A stretch of 64,000 bases of DNA, taken from NCBI GenBank assembly GCA_027704905.1, contig CM051013.1:10514368-10578367 (forward strand). The letters are read 5' to 3'. The notes beneath the pieces were generated by a model. That model was not told where the DNA came from. It ran no database searches and worked only from the letters and a program-made list of their open reading frames with translations. The position numbers and the translations under genes are program-made. The stretch comes from Muraenolepis orangiensis (Eukaryota; Chordata; Actinopteri; Gadiformes; Muraenolepididae). Positions 34,938 through 46,599 of this stretch are shown here, piece by piece (the first letter of the stretch is position 1; the number at the start of each line of letters is the position of its first letter).

Positions 34938-35632
34938 CTCATACTTTACCTCTGTCTCCTGGGGTCGTGCATTTGAGTCCTACTCCCAAGTTTGTGACCA
35001 AGAATAGAGAAAATAATGCATTGTGGACATCTACACTACCATTGACTACCTCAGAGATCCACAGCAAGACTATGTCGGGACAGAGGTGTCATCCATGTCT
35101 CTGAGAACAGTAGGAAGTCGGTGGCCAGACAACAGGAGCCCTCCTGGGTCTGTGACCAGGGCTGTGGTTTTGGTTCTGGGACTGCTGTCTGTTGTCCTGC
35201 TGGCTTGCCTGATTGGGTTGGTAGTACAGACTGTAAGTTCTCCAAAGGCTGAAGAATTTTACAGAAGAGCGAGACACTCTGCTTTTCCAACAATGCTGTC
35301 CAAGTGCTTGGGCAAAATTTGGTTGCAAATGTTACTGGTTTAACTATGTGAAGAGATCCTGGAAGGAGAGCTGTGTTTCCCAAAGAGGAGATCTGGTAGT
35401 TGTGGACAGTAAAGAGGAGATGGACTTCATTTCCAGGCGCGGCTTGTACTTTTGGCTCGGCCAGTGAGGGGATGTGGAGATGGGTTGATGGAACAGTTCT
35501 GTCTGTGGATAACCCCTTCTGGGCCAGAGGTGGCCAAAACCAGAACTGCCTCAGGTATGCCCAAAATAAATTGGCGGATTTCAGCTGTGAAGTCCAAAAC
35601 TGGGCACTTTGTGAAATTGTTTTAATAAAATT

Positions 35633-36264
35633 ATTGATAATAAATATTTATTTGAGCCTGTTTTGTACACTGCTTCACAGTTTTGCTACATACACACATT
35701 CGATTAGAGTTGTGGTTGCAAAGTGTTTCTAAAAAGGAGATTACATCAACACTTCATTGGTCACGGCATGGTTTTGAACATATGCTGTTCTTGTTGCCTT
35801 TTTTTCAGTGTTTACACAGTTATTGGAAGCAGGGGTTGAGGTCTGGGTGTTGAGATCCGGTGCTGAAGTGAGTCCAGAAAGTCATGAGGTGGTTTTCAGT
35901 AGCTGCAAACCAAACTAGTTCTGTCTATAGGGCTGCGTTTGTCCCCTCAATGGTTTAGATCACCCTTCAAAAAATGAACATTACATTTTTAACAGATGTG
36001 TTTAATAGTAGACGTTAAAACTAGATTGTTGTTGTTTATTATGTTCAATTGTATTTTGACTTTGGTACAATGTAGTGTAATTACTACAAAACAGTTGTAT
36101 ATACATTATCTTGTAACGCTACGGTGTTCAGATAGAATAACAGTAGACTTGTGTTCTAGTATCTGAAAGGGGTTGTCCAAAAGCCTGATTCACATGCTGT
36201 ACAAGTCCGACCCCAAGTGGTCAAATTGTTTTGTTTTTTTCACTTAAAAAAATGCTAGAAGCTT
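35633..36264. other. Spacer between C3 and C4, first part
   Basis: CTLD downstream module followed by the next upstream module (CTTGTAACGCTACGGTGTTCAG at about 36110). No coding sequence is seen. Confidence 0.6.
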
Positions 36265-36422
36265 AGTATTGTGTTTTTGAGTGTACACTCCTTGTTAAGG
36301 AGTGTACACTCAAAAACACAATACTAGATGTACACATCTATGAAGATACAGAACAATATTGCAGAACTTAAGGAGTCCTTAAGTTCTGCAATATTGTTCT
36401 GTATCTTCATAGATGTGTACAT
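36265..36422. repeat. Two adjacent perfect palindromes (foldback scar)
   Basis: The first palindrome has 29-bp arms (36265-36293 and 36297-36325) around GTT. The second has 46-bp arms (36328-36373 and 36377-36422) around AGT. Only two bases separate them. In other units the same region is plain sequence A followed by B (TTAGTATTG...CACTCCTTAAG...TAGATGTG). Here it is A, A-inverted, B-inverted, B. Confidence 0.95.
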
Positions 36423-37018
36423 ATATTCATACGCACATATACAGAATCAAGTTTTGTTTGGAATTGGGCTCCTTAAACATACATTGAACTGATGTTTTAT
36501 TGACTTTGGGACTGATGAAGAAACATTTCTATCGCCAATCCATTTGTCTTTTTCAGTTTCAGTCCTTTAAACTGCAGTTTCTGCCCTGAACTTTTGTCTT
36601 GCTGCCAATCTCACTTGGCATTTTTTAAATTGTAATCATTGTTACAAAACATTGTACAACATCACACACTAAACACATTGTATATTGTATATTTTTAAAT
36701 CCTCTAAACTTTGTATTAACTTTAACATTTCATTTTAGTATAAACCTTTGGCAAGAAATTGTCCTTCAGCAATGTCTGAATGTATGTATTAGTCCTTTGA
36801 TGGAGGTAGAACAATGTGAACCTCACTGTTATGAATCTAAGTGACATGTCTCTGTAAGCACAAGTAGAAAGTAGCACTTGGTTAAAATACTTCCTGTTAA
36901 AGTGTCAAAGTGGATGTAAACACTTTGACACGCTGTCATACAAAACTCACAGAAAGACCAACCAAACATCAAGGTAGGACGTTGAGCTAAACTCTGTGGA
37001 ATCAGTTTTGACCAGAAT
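36423..37018 (+). promoter_or_regulatory. Upstream module of CTLD copy C4
   Basis: Rest of the upstream module. ACTTCCTGT is at about 36889, followed by a modified inverted repeat (GTCAAAGTG, spacer GATGTAAA, CACTTTGAC). Confidence 0.4.
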
Positions 37019-37742
37019 ATGCCTGGGGAAATTCACGCCAGGCCCAACATGATGACCGCGGCGAGGAATACACAAGGAGAGAGGGAGGAGAGGATAGTGG
37101 ACATCTACGCTAGCGTTGACAGCCTCAGAGATCCACAGCAAGACTATGTGGGGACAGAAGAGTCATCCATGTCTCTGAGAACAGTAGGAAGTCGGCGGTC
37201 AGACAACGTGAGCCCTCCTGGGTGTGTGACCAGGGCTGTGCTGGTGGTTCTGGGACTGCTGTCTGTTGTCCTGCTGGCCAGACTGATTGGGTTTGCAGTA
37301 CAGACTGTAAGCATGGACAGAGACATGGAGCAAGTTCTCCGAAGGCTCAAGAATTTGACAGAAGAGCGAGACACTCTGCTTTGCCAACAATCCTGTCCAA
37401 GTGCTTGGGAAAAATTTGGTTGCAAATGTTACTGGTTTAACTATGTGAAGAGATCCTGGAAGGAGAGCAGGGAGAACTGTAGGTTTCCCAAGGAGCAGAT
37501 CTGGTGGTTGTGGACAGTAAAGAGGAGATGGAGGCCACAGATGAGGCCAGGATGTGGAGATTGGTTGATGGAACCGTCCTGTCCGTGGATAACCCCTTTT
37601 GGGCCAGAGGTGAACCTGACGGTGGCCAGAACCAGAACTGCCTCAGGTTAATGGAGGGCAAGGGGCAGAAACAAAATTGATTGGCGCTATCAGCTGTGAA
37701 GACCAAAACTGGGCGCTTGGTGAAAATGATTTAATAAAATGA
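37019..37742 (+). pseudogene. CTLD receptor copy C4 (frameshifted)
   Basis: Tail (DIYASV), membrane segment (AVLVVLGLLSVVLLARLIGFAV) and stalk are intact, and the lectin domain starts normally (CPSAWEKFGCKCYWFNYV). Then GAGAACTGTAGGTTTCCC carries an extra G relative to the intact copies. The region coding for FISRRSLYFWLGATDE is deleted (GAGATGGAGGCCACAGATG), and a second deletion removes AGTGAGGGG. The original TGA is at 37740-37742. The arginine within the membrane segment is shared with C6 and C7. Confidence 0.85.
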
Positions 37743-39004
37743 TTGATAATAAATATTTCTTTGTGCCTGTTTTGTATACTACTTCACGGTTTTGCTATAT
37801 ACTTTTTGGTTTCCGCCATTCGATTAGAGTTGTGGTTGCAAAGTGTTTCTAAACAGTGACCAATCAACACTTCATTGGTCACGGCATGGTTTTGAACATA
37901 TGCTGTTCTTGTTGTTTTCAGTGTTTCCACAGTTGCTGGAAATGGGTCTGGGGGTTGAGATCCGGTGCTGAAGTGAGTCCAGAAAGTCATGAGGTGGTTT
38001 TCAGTTGCTGCAAACCAAACTAGTTCTCTCTATAGGGCTGCATTTGTCCCCTCAATGGTTTAGATCACCCTTCAAAAAATGAACATTACATTTTTAACAG
38101 ATGTGTTTAATAGTAGACGTTGAAACTATATTGTTGTTGTTTATTATGTGCAATTGTATTTGGACTTTGGTACAATGTAGTGTAATTACTACAAAACAGT
38201 TGTATATACATTATCTTGTAACGCCACGGTGTTCAGATAGAATAACAGTAGACTTGTGTTCTAGGATCTGAAAAGTTTTTCCAACAGCCTGATTCACATG
38301 CTGTACAAGTCCGACCCCAAGTGGTCAAATTGTTTTGTTTTTTTTTCACTTAAAAAATGCTAGAAGCTTAGTATTGTGTTTTTGAATGTACACTCCTTAA
38401 GTACTGCAACATTGTTCTGTATCTTCATAGATGTGCACATATATTCATACGCACATATACAGATTCAGTTTTTGTTTGTAATTGGGCTCCTTAAACATAC
38501 ATTGAACTGATGTTTTATTGACTTTGGGACTGATGAAGAAACATTTCTATCGCCAATCCATTTGTCTTTTTCAGTTTCAGTCCTGAACTATTATCTTGCT
38601 GCAAATCTCACTTGGCATTTTTTAAATTGTAATCATTGTTACAAAACATTGTACAACATCACACACTAAACACATTGTATATTGTATATTTTTAAATCCT
38701 CTAAACTTTGTATTAACTTTAACATTTCATTTTAGTATAAACCTTTGGCAAGAAATTGTACTTCAGCAATGTCTGAATGTATGTATTAGTCCTTTTATGG
38801 AGGTAGAACAATGTGAACCTCACTGTTATGAATCTAAGTGACGTGTCTCTGTAAGCACAAGTAGAAAGTAGCACCTGGTTAAAATACTTCCTGTTTGGTC
38901 GAAGTGGATGTTGACACACTGGCATACACAACGCACAGAAAGACCAACCAAACATCAGGGTAGCACGTTGAGCTAAACTCTGTGGAATCTGTTTTGACCA
39001 GAAT
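37743..39004. other. Spacer between C4 and C5
   Basis: CTLD downstream module (37743-38190) then upstream module (38190-39004) with ACTTCCTGT at 38885. The inverted repeat in front of C5 is damaged (GTCGAAGTGGATGTTGACAC). No other gene. This is the shortest inter-gene distance in the array. Confidence 0.6.
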
Positions 39005-39769
39005 ATGCCTGGGGAAATTCACGCCACGCCCAACATGATGACCGAGGCAAGGAATACACAAGGAGAGAGGGAGGAGAAGATAGTGGACATCTATGCTACT
39101 GTTGAGAGCCTCAGAGATCCACAGCAAGACTATGTGGGGACAGAAGAGTCATCCATGTCTCTGAGAACAGTAGGAAGTCGGCGGCCGGACAACGTGAGCC
39201 CTTCTGGGTGTGTGACCAGGGCTGTGGTGGTGGTTCTGGGACTGCTGTCTGTTGTCCTGCTGGCTGGACTGATTGGGTTGGCAGTACATACTGTATGCAT
39301 GGACAGAGACATGGAGCAAGTTCTCCAAAGGCTGAAGAATTTGACAGAAGAGCGAGACACTCTGCTTTGCCAACAATGCTGTCCAAGTGCTTGGGCAAAA
39401 TTTGGTTGCAAATGTTTCTTGTTTAACTTTGTGTGGAGATCCTGGAAGGAGAGCAGGGAGTACTGTGTTTCCCAAGGAGCAGATCTGGTGGTTGTGGACA
39501 GTAAAGAGGAGATTGACTTCATTTCCAGGCGCAGCTTGTACTTTTGGCTCGGGGCCACAGATGAGGCCAGTGAGGGGATGTGGAAATGGGTTGACGGAAC
39601 AGTTCTGTCTGTGGATAACCCCTTCTGGGCCAGAGGTGAACCTGACGGTGGCCAAAAGCAGAACTGCCTCAGGTTAATGGAGGGCACGGAGCACAACCAA
39701 AATAAAATGGCGGATTTCAGCTGTGAAAACCAAAACCGGGTAATATGTGAAAATAATTTAATAAAATGA
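39005..39769 (+). CDS. C-type lectin-like type II membrane receptor C5 (intact)
   Basis: An intact 254-residue single-exon frame, about 85-90% identical to C2 by eye. Tail 1-71 with DIYATV (Tyr30) and DYVGTEESS (Tyr43). Membrane segment about 73-95, followed by HTVCMD with an unpaired Cys98 that could allow dimer formation. Stalk sequon NLT (Asn112). Lectin domain about 122-254 with Cys126/135/137/154/221/240/248, WLGATDE and EPD (212-214) where C2 has EPN. The W-N-D calcium motif is missing (MADFSC). Most likely a cell-surface immune-type lectin receptor. C2 and C5 differ mainly in the lectin domain and at its C-terminal loop. Confidence 0.85.
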   Translation: MPGEIHATPNMMTEARNTQGEREEKIVDIYATVESLRDPQQDYVGTEESSMSLRTVGSRRPDNVSPSGCVTRAVVVVLGLLSVVLLAGLIGLAVHTVCMDRDMEQVLQRLKNLTEERDTLLCQQCCPSAWAKFGCKCFLFNFVWRSWKESREYCVSQGADLVVVDSKEEIDFISRRSLYFWLGATDEASEGMWKWVDGTVLSVDNPFWARGEPDGGQKQNCLRLMEGTEHNQNKMADFSCENQNRVICENNLIK

Positions 39770-39780
39770 TTGATAATAAA
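39760..39780 (+). terminator. AATAAA signals at the C5 stop codon
   Basis: AATAAA at 39760-39765 overlaps the last codons, and another lies about 10 bp after the stop (GATAATAAATATTT). Confidence 0.55.
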
Positions 39781-40139
39781 TATTTATCTGTGCCTGTTTT
39801 TTACAGCGCTTCACGGTTTCTGCCATTGGATAAGAGTTGTGGTTGCAAAGTGTTTTTAAAAAGGAGATCATTGTTAAAAAAACATTGTACCACATCACAC
39901 ACTAAACACATTGTATATGAAACCATATTTTGAAATCATCTAACCTTGTTATTAACTTTAACATTTAATTTTGGTATAAACCTATGGCAATAATATGTAC
40001 TTCAGCAATGTCTGAATGTATGTATTGGTCATTTGATGGAGGTAGAACAATGTGAACCTCACTGTTATGAATCTAAGTGACATTTCTCTGTAATCACAAT
40101 TAGAAAGTAGCAGCTTGTTAAAATACTTCCTGTTTTGTC
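39770..40139. other. Spacer downstream of C5
   Basis: A shortened CTLD downstream piece fused at about 39868 to an upstream-type module (CATTGTACCACATCACACAC). It is truncated before the CTLD fragment and joined to the LINE at about 40145. Confidence 0.55.
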
Positions 40140-40735
40140 AAAGTGGAACACAACACCAATCAACACCATTGATAACACTCCAGTCACACTGGATGGAGTA
40201 AATTAAGGAGGTTGAGTCCTTTGTGTACCTGGGAAGTGTGGTTAATTGACAAGGGAGCACTGACCGAGACTTCACAGCCGTGATTGGCAAAGCAAGAGCA
40301 GTTTTCGTCATGCTAAAGAACATCGTGGCCTCCAGGGAAATCCACATAGCCACGAAAATACGTATCTTTAACTCCAATGTAAAATCCGTCTTTCTCTACA
40401 GCTCAGAGACGTGAAGAATGACAAAAGCAACACAGCATAAGATACAGACATTCATTAAAAAAGTTTCAGGTGGCCAGACAAAATCAGCAATGAAGAACTG
40501 TGGCAAAGGGCGGGACAGGAACCAGTCACCAAACAGATTCTGAAAAGGAAGTGGGGCTGGATTGGACACACTCTTAGGACGCCAGCATCGAGCACCATCT
40601 GTCAGGTGGAGGAGAGACACAGACAAGGAGCAGACGAGTCTGGGGACCAGCTGGACAGAGGCAGGAAAGACAGCAGAGAACCGAGTCCGTTGGAGTAGAT
40701 TTGTCGATGGCCTATGCTCCACTTGGGGTGAAGGG
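40140..40735 (+). mobile_element. LINE 3' portion (same family as the YADN fragments)
   Basis: Begins with the shared GATAACACTCCAGTCACACT sequence that ends the RT fragments elsewhere, then continues further than they do: VYLGSVVN, SSETWRMTKA-like, RWPDKISNEELWQR and KRKWGWIGHTLR, a typical C-terminal region of these LINEs. Several in-frame stops (TTGA, GTGA) mark it as dead. Confidence 0.75.
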
Positions 40736-41680
40736 TAAGTAATTAACAGCTAATACAAAATCCACACTGCTACTGTTGTTGTGCACAATGATTGTTGAAG
40801 AAAAACACGGAATGAGCACTAGGGACTGTGTCTAAAACATTTTTATTTAGGAACTGTCTAAATAATTGTATTTAGGAACTGTGTCTATATATTTGTACTG
40901 TCACTTTTGGCATTGCATAATGCCTCTAGAATGTTTGTTCTCACTCTTAGTGTATGGGGTTGTCAAATCGATAATAAATTGTACATTCAATCATTTTAAA
41001 TCATCTTATAAACATTTTGCCGATTTTAATCTTGAAATATCATTGATATGTGTTTGTGTTTCAGGCGTTGAGTAGGACTAACTATTTAAAGGGATACATT
41101 TGGCAAGTGTATAATTTGTACTGTGGGTGTGGATGGCACTCTGGATCAGGTAAAGGCCATTGCCCATTGTAGAGTGTGTGTGGTTGGTTGCTGCACACGT
41201 TTGGTACATGCATGATCAATGTACATAGATAAGATCCAGCTATCACCACACACAGTGGTGGCCTGTAACCCTGACTCAGTGTGTAACATCTTGCCAACTC
41301 CCCATGTGTCCCATGTGTTGGAGTAGCCCAGAAACGCCAAAGAGGGGGCGAAGCAACCATGTGTTTTGCTGTTGCTTATTTCCTGTCGTGTGGAGGTGTG
41401 GCTTCAATGGAGGGTGTGCTATCTTTAATAGGAAGTTTGTATTATGTACGGTATGTCCATGAGCTGTCCCAATCCCAATAAAACCAGGCACTAGATTCAA
41501 TATTCAATCTTTTTTATTTGCTATATGCTATATGCAACGAGGAATGCTTACTCCCCATTCCCTCCTGCAGTATGAATTTTCTAAAACACTAAACACTAAC
41601 TCTAAAACTCCACACTTTGTTTTTCCTTGTGTTACTGGCTGCACAAAAGGACACGTCCACAAAGTTGAATGAGTAATTAC
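40736..41680. other. Spacer, near-copy of 3400-4285
   Basis: Non-coding; identical over long stretches to the spacer downstream of C1. GAAGGGTAAGTAATT at the start looks like a splice donor but no exon could be recognised. Confidence 0.6.
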
Positions 41681-41900
41681 CTCCGCCATCGAAGATGGGA
41701 CGGAGGTTATGTTTACGCCCTGTTTGTTTGTCTGTTAGCAAGCTAGCAAAGATAAGCTATGTATGGAAGTAGAAAAAAAAACTTGGTGGTTAGATTACCA
41801 CTAATCTAGCAACGGTACAGTTGATCCTTGACCCATAAGTTGGTGCAGAGAGGACTTATTGGTGTGGCGGAGCTTACTGTGTGCCCTCTAGTATATTTCT
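41681..41900. repeat. ACCTCCGCC-type repeat
   Basis: Paralog of 4286-4510 with almost no differences. Confidence 0.5.
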
Positions 41901-42125
41901 CTTTTCACCTTAAGACCAAACTTGGTGGTAGGAAGTTAAGATAACATCAGTGAATTCAGCAAGTCCTTAGACTTGCTGAGAGATAAGAAATAAGAAGAAG
42001 TAGCACATGGTTGACACTCTTCCTGTTTGCTCAAAGTGGATGTTAACACTTCGACACACTGTCATACAAAACACACAGAAAGACCAACCAATCAAGGGGG
42101 TAGAATGTTGAGTTTTGACGAGAAT

Positions 42126-42294
42126 ATGTCTGGGGATATGACGGAACCGTTCTGTTGAAGGATAACCCCTTCTGGGCCAGAGGTGAACCTGACGGTGGTG
42201 AGAACCAGAACTGCCTCAGGTTAATGGGGGTCAGGGGGCAGATTTCAGTGAAGACCCAAACTGGGTGTTTTGTGAAAATGATTTAATAAAATGA
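42126..42294 (+). pseudogene. Deleted CTLD remnant, copy c
   Basis: Same junction as copy a and near-identical to it. Confidence 0.85.
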
Positions 42295-43214
42295 TTGATT
42301 GATTGAATGATTGAACTTTTGTCTTGCTGCCAATCTCACTTTGCATTTTTTTTCTTTTAATCATTGTTAAAAAACATTGTACCACATCACACACTAAACA
42401 CATTGTATATGAAACCATATTTTGAATCATCTAACCTTGTTATTAACTTTAACATTTAATTTAGGTATAAACCTATGCCAAGAAAATGTACTTCATCAAT
42501 GTCTGAATGTATGTGTTGGTCCTTTGATGGAGGTAGAACAATGTGAACCTCACAGTTATGAATCTGTCTTTGTAATCACAGGTAGAAAGAAGCAGCTGGT
42601 AAAAATACTTCCTGTTTGGTCAAAGTGGATGTTAACACTTTGACACGCTGGAAGAGATCCACAACAAGACTATGTGGGGACAGACGAGTCATCCAAGTAT
42701 ATGTGTGCATGTTCGATTCTTCATTTGGTTCTATGTCATATCTGATTGATTTCTTAAAATGTGATGTTGTGGCCTGTTTCATGCAGTATACTTAGAAACA
42801 ATTGTTTGAAAGACAAAAGACTCCCTTCTAGAGAAGTGTGTTTCATTGTTTTGAATGCTCCTCTCCAAAGACTGTACATGCTCTGCAAAAGCTTTTCCTG
42901 ATTCAAGCTCACAACTGAAACTTTACGCCTATTCAATATCTAAGAACGCCAAGACTAGACAGAGTTTTGTAGGCCCAAAGCTGTTATAAAGTATGTATGT
43001 GTCTGTATACCAAAACGCTTGTGTGAAACCATGATAACTTGCAATGCGACTAAGAAATTCAGCAGCGCATAGATAAAGAGTTGTATAGTTGGGTGGGTGG
43101 GATGGGAAAATTGTTGGCAAAACATTGCTGGATTGGTACCGTGGCTTTCGATCGATACACCCAGGCAATTCTTTGTAGTCCTGGTTCCTATTTTGTTCAT
43201 ATCCACAGCTGATA
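42295..43214. other. Array spacer with CTLD coding fragment
   Basis: CTLD upstream-type module, the 47-bp coding fragment at about 42652-42695, and the conserved 500-bp spacer. Small deletions (CAAGACTAGAC; CATATCCACAG) distinguish this copy. Confidence 0.65.
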
Positions 43215-43830
43215 TAGAGGCAGTTGACACCAAGTTTAGAGATCAGCAGGCAGGTTTTTGGCAGGTACAGATACTGCACCGATCAGATTGCCCCCCTGCG
43301 CATCTTAGTGGAGCTGTCCCTGGAATGGGAATTGTGGAAGCTGCTGAGGCAGTTTGGAATACCCGAGAAGCTCATCTCCCTAATCCAGTGTTCCAACAAT
43401 TAAAAGACTAAAAAAGACTGGAGAGCCTCAAGGGTGTCTACTGTTGCCTTTCCTTTTTCTCCTTGTGATTGGCTGGATTATGAACACCACTACAGCAGGA
43501 AGAGAAAACGGAATACAGTGGAGACTCTGGATACAGCTGGAGGACCTCGACTATGCTGACAACCTGGCGCTCCTCTCGCACAACTGCAACCAGATGCAAG
43601 ATAAAACCACTCACCTGACTACAACATCAGCCGGATCAGGGCTTAAGATCAACAAGAGGAAACTGAACTCATGAAGTTCAACACCGCTGATAACACTCCA
43701 GTCACACTGGATGGAGTCAATTATGAGGTTGAGTTCTTTGTGTACCTGGGAAGTGTGGTTAATTGACAGAGGGGCACTGATGATTGCCATGATTGGCAAG
43801 GCAAGAGCAGTTTTCGTCATGCTAAATGCT
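43215..43830 (+). mobile_element. LINE reverse-transcriptase fragment
   Basis: DQQAG to YADNLALLSH, then past the point where 6240 stops, with VYLGSVVN and GKARAVFVMLN. A frameshift occurs at AAGAGGAAACTGAAC. Confidence 0.78.
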
Positions 43831-44512
43831 AGGCCTTTGCTCCACTTGGGGTGAAGGGTAAGTAATTAACAGCTAATACAAAATCCACACTGCTACTGTT
43901 ATTGTGCACAATGATTGTTGAAGAAAAACACAGAATGAGCACTAGGGACTGTGTCTAAAACATTTTGATTTAGGAACTGTGTCTAAATATTTGTATTTAG
44001 GAACTGTGTCTATATATTTGTACTGTCACTTTAAAAAAATAGCATTGCATAATGCCTCTAGAATGTTTGTTCTCACTCTTAATGTATGGGGTTGTCAGAT
44101 CGATAATAAATTGTACATTCAATCATATGTCCCATGTGTTGGAGTAGCCCAGAAACGCCAAAGAGGGGGCGTTTAGCAGAAGCAACCATGTGTTTTGCTG
44201 TTGCTTATTTCCTGTAGTGTGGACATGTGGCTTCAATGGAGGGTGTTCTATCTTTAATAGGAAGTTTGTATAATGGGGACATGTACGGTATGTCCATGAG
44301 CTGTCCCAATCCCAATAAACGAGCACTAGATTCAAGATTCAATATTTTTGATTTGCTATATGCAACAAGGAATGCTTACTCCCCATTCCCTCCCGCAGTA
44401 TGAATTTTCTAAAACACTAAACACTTACTCTAAAACTCCACACTTTGTTTTTCCTTCTTGTGTTACTGGCTGCACAAAAGGACACGTCCACAAAGTTGAA
44501 TGAGTAATTACC
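43831..44512. other. Spacer, shortened version of 40736-41680
   Basis: Non-coding; shares a large internal deletion with 53100-53773 (CAATCATATGTCCCATGTG). Confidence 0.6.
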
Positions 44513-44740
44513 TCCGCCATCGAAGATGGGACGGAGGTTATGTTTCCGCCTTGTTTGTCTATATGTTTGTTTGTCTGTTAGCAAGCTAACAAAGATAAGC
44601 TATGTATGGAATTTGAAAAAAAAACGTGGTGGTTAGATTACCACTAATCTAGCAATGGTACAGTTGATCCTTGACCCATAAGTTGGTGCAGAGAGGACTT
44701 ATTTGTGTGGCGGAGCTTACTGTGTGCCCTCTAGTATATT
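44513..44740. repeat. ACCTCCGCC-type repeat
   Basis: Paralog of 4286-4510, closest to 53774-54005 (both have AAAACGTGGTGG). Confidence 0.5.
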
Positions 44741-44968
44741 TCTCTTTTCACCTCAAGACCAAACTTGGTGGTAGGAAGTTAAGATAACATCAGTGAATTC
44801 AGCAAGTCCTTAGACTTGCTGAGAGATAAGAAATAAGAAGAAGTAGCACATGGTTTACACTCTTCCTGTTTGCTCAAAGTGGATGTTAACACTTCGACAC
44901 ACTGTCATACAAAACACACAGAAAGACCAACCAATAAAGGGGGTAGAATGTTGAGTTTTGACGAGAAT

Positions 44969-45137
44969 ATGTCTGGGGATATTACGGAACCGTTCTGTTG
45001 AAGGATAACCCCTTCTGGGCCAGAGGTGAACCTGACGGTGGTGAGAACCAGAACTGCCTCAGGTTAATGGGGGTCAGGGGGCAGATTTCAGTGAAGACCC
45101 AAACTGGGTGTTTTGTGAAAATGATTTAATAAAATGA
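44969..45137 (+). pseudogene. Deleted CTLD remnant, copy d
   Basis: Same junction; GGGGATATTACGG in place of GGGGATATGACGG, shared with copy e. Confidence 0.85.
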
Positions 45138-46014
45138 TTGATTGATTGAATGATTGAACTTTTGTCTTGCTGCCAATCTCACTTGGCATTTATTTTCTTT
45201 TAATCATTGTTAAAAAACATTGTACCACATCACACACTAAACACATTGTATATGAAACCATATTTTGAATCATCTAACCTTGTTATTAACTTTAACATTT
45301 AATTTAGGTATAAACCTATGCCAAGAAAATGTACTTCAGCAATGTCTGAATGTATGTATTGGTCCTTTGATGGAGGTAGAACAACGTGAACCTCACAGTA
45401 GAAAGAAGCAGCTGGTAAAAAGACTTCCTGTTTGGTCAAAGTGGATGTTAACACTTTGACACGCTGGAAGAGATCCACAACAAGACTATGTGGGGACAGA
45501 CGAGTCATCCAAGTATATGTGTGCATGTTCGATTCTTCATTTGGTTCTATGTCATATCTTGAAATTTGATGAAAACTTGAAAATTGTGTTTCATGCAGTA
45601 TACAATTGTTTGAAAGACAAATGACTCCCTTCTAGAGAAGTGTGTTTCATTGTTTTGAATGCTCCTCTCCAAAGACTGTACATGCTCTGCAAAAGCTTTT
45701 CCTGATTCAAGCTCACAACTGAAACTTTACGCCTATTCAATATCTAAGAACGCCAAGACGTAGACAGAGTTTTGTAGGCCCAAAGCTGTCATAAAGTATG
45801 TATGTGTCTGTATACCAAAACGCTTGTGTGAAACCATGATAACTTGCAATGCGACTAAGAAATTCAGCAGCGCATAGATAAAGAGTTGTATAGTTGGGTG
45901 GGTGGGATGGGAAAATTGTTGGCAAAACATTGCTGGATTGGTACCGTGGCTTTCGATCGATACACCAGGCAATTCTTTGTAGTCCTGGTTCCTATTTTGT
46001 TCATAGTTCACAGC
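45138..46014. other. Array spacer with CTLD coding fragment
   Basis: As 42295-43214, with a deletion in the upstream module (CACAGTAGAAAG) and another at about 45560. CTLD coding fragment at about 45470-45513. Confidence 0.62.
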
Positions 46015-46545
46015 TGATATAGAGGCAGTTGACACCAAGTTCAGAGATCAGCAGGCAGGTTTTTGGCAGGTACAGATACTGCACCGATCAGATTGCCCCC
46101 CTGCGCATCTTAGTGGAGCTGTCCCTGGAATGGGAACTGTGGAAGCTGCTGAGGCAGTTTGGAATACCCGAGAAGCTCATCTCCCTAATCCAGTGTTCCA
46201 ACAATTAAAAGACTAAAAAAGACTGGAGAGCCTCAAGGGTGTCTACTGTTGCCTTTCCTTTTTCTCCTTGTGATTGGCTGGATTATGAAGACCACTACAG
46301 CAGGAAGAGAAAACGGAATACAGTGGAGACTCTGGATACAGCTGGAGGACCTCGACTATGCTGACAACCTGGCGCTCCTCTCGCACAACTGCAACCAGAT
46401 GCAAGATAAAACCACTCACCTGACTACAACATCAGCCGGATCAGGGCTTAAGATCAACAAGAGGAAAACTGAACTCATGAAGTTCAACACCGCTGATAAC
46501 ACTCCAGTCACACTGGATGGAGTCAATTAAGGAGGTTGAGTCCTT
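46015..46545 (+). mobile_element. LINE reverse-transcriptase fragment
   Basis: Paralog of 25855-26385, frame 46249-46530 with YADN. Confidence 0.78.
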
Positions 46546-46599
46546 TGTGTATTGGGGCGGGGGGCAAAGCGGGGCGGCAGCGGGGTACAGCGTCGTGGT

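Larger units (their letters stand above)
31965..34998 (+). mobile_element. Nested LTR retroelements inside C3
   Basis: The outer element appears to be a solo or partial LTR: TGTCACGTC... from 31968 and its probable end GGGGTCGTGCATTTGAGTCC...TTTGTGAC at about 34960-34998. A sushi-like Ty3/gypsy element beginning at 32178 was inserted into it. The flanking 8-bp repeat CAAGAATA supports insertion into the receptor gene. Assignment of the right-hand piece to the outer LTR is inferred from its TGTCAC/GTGAC termini. Confidence 0.65.
31903..35632 (+). pseudogene. CTLD receptor copy C3, split by LTR retroelements
   Basis: The first 20 or so codons (31903-31964) match the other copies. They are interrupted by 31965-34998 and resume at about 35007 with the rest of the tail and the membrane segment. 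The 8-mer CAAGAATA stands on both sides of the insert (31957-31964, 34999-35006). Later lesions are a deletion of about 22 bp in the stalk, loss of AGGGAGTA at about 35369, a deletion between FGS and ASEGMW, loss of the EPD segment, and loss of the final TGA. It cannot encode a receptor. Confidence 0.88.

Noticed and set aside
39130..39696. 188-codon minus-strand frame antisense to receptor C5
   Set aside because: It mirrors the coding strand codon pattern of C5, recurs antisense to C2, C6 and C7 with different ends, and has no start context or domain of its own.
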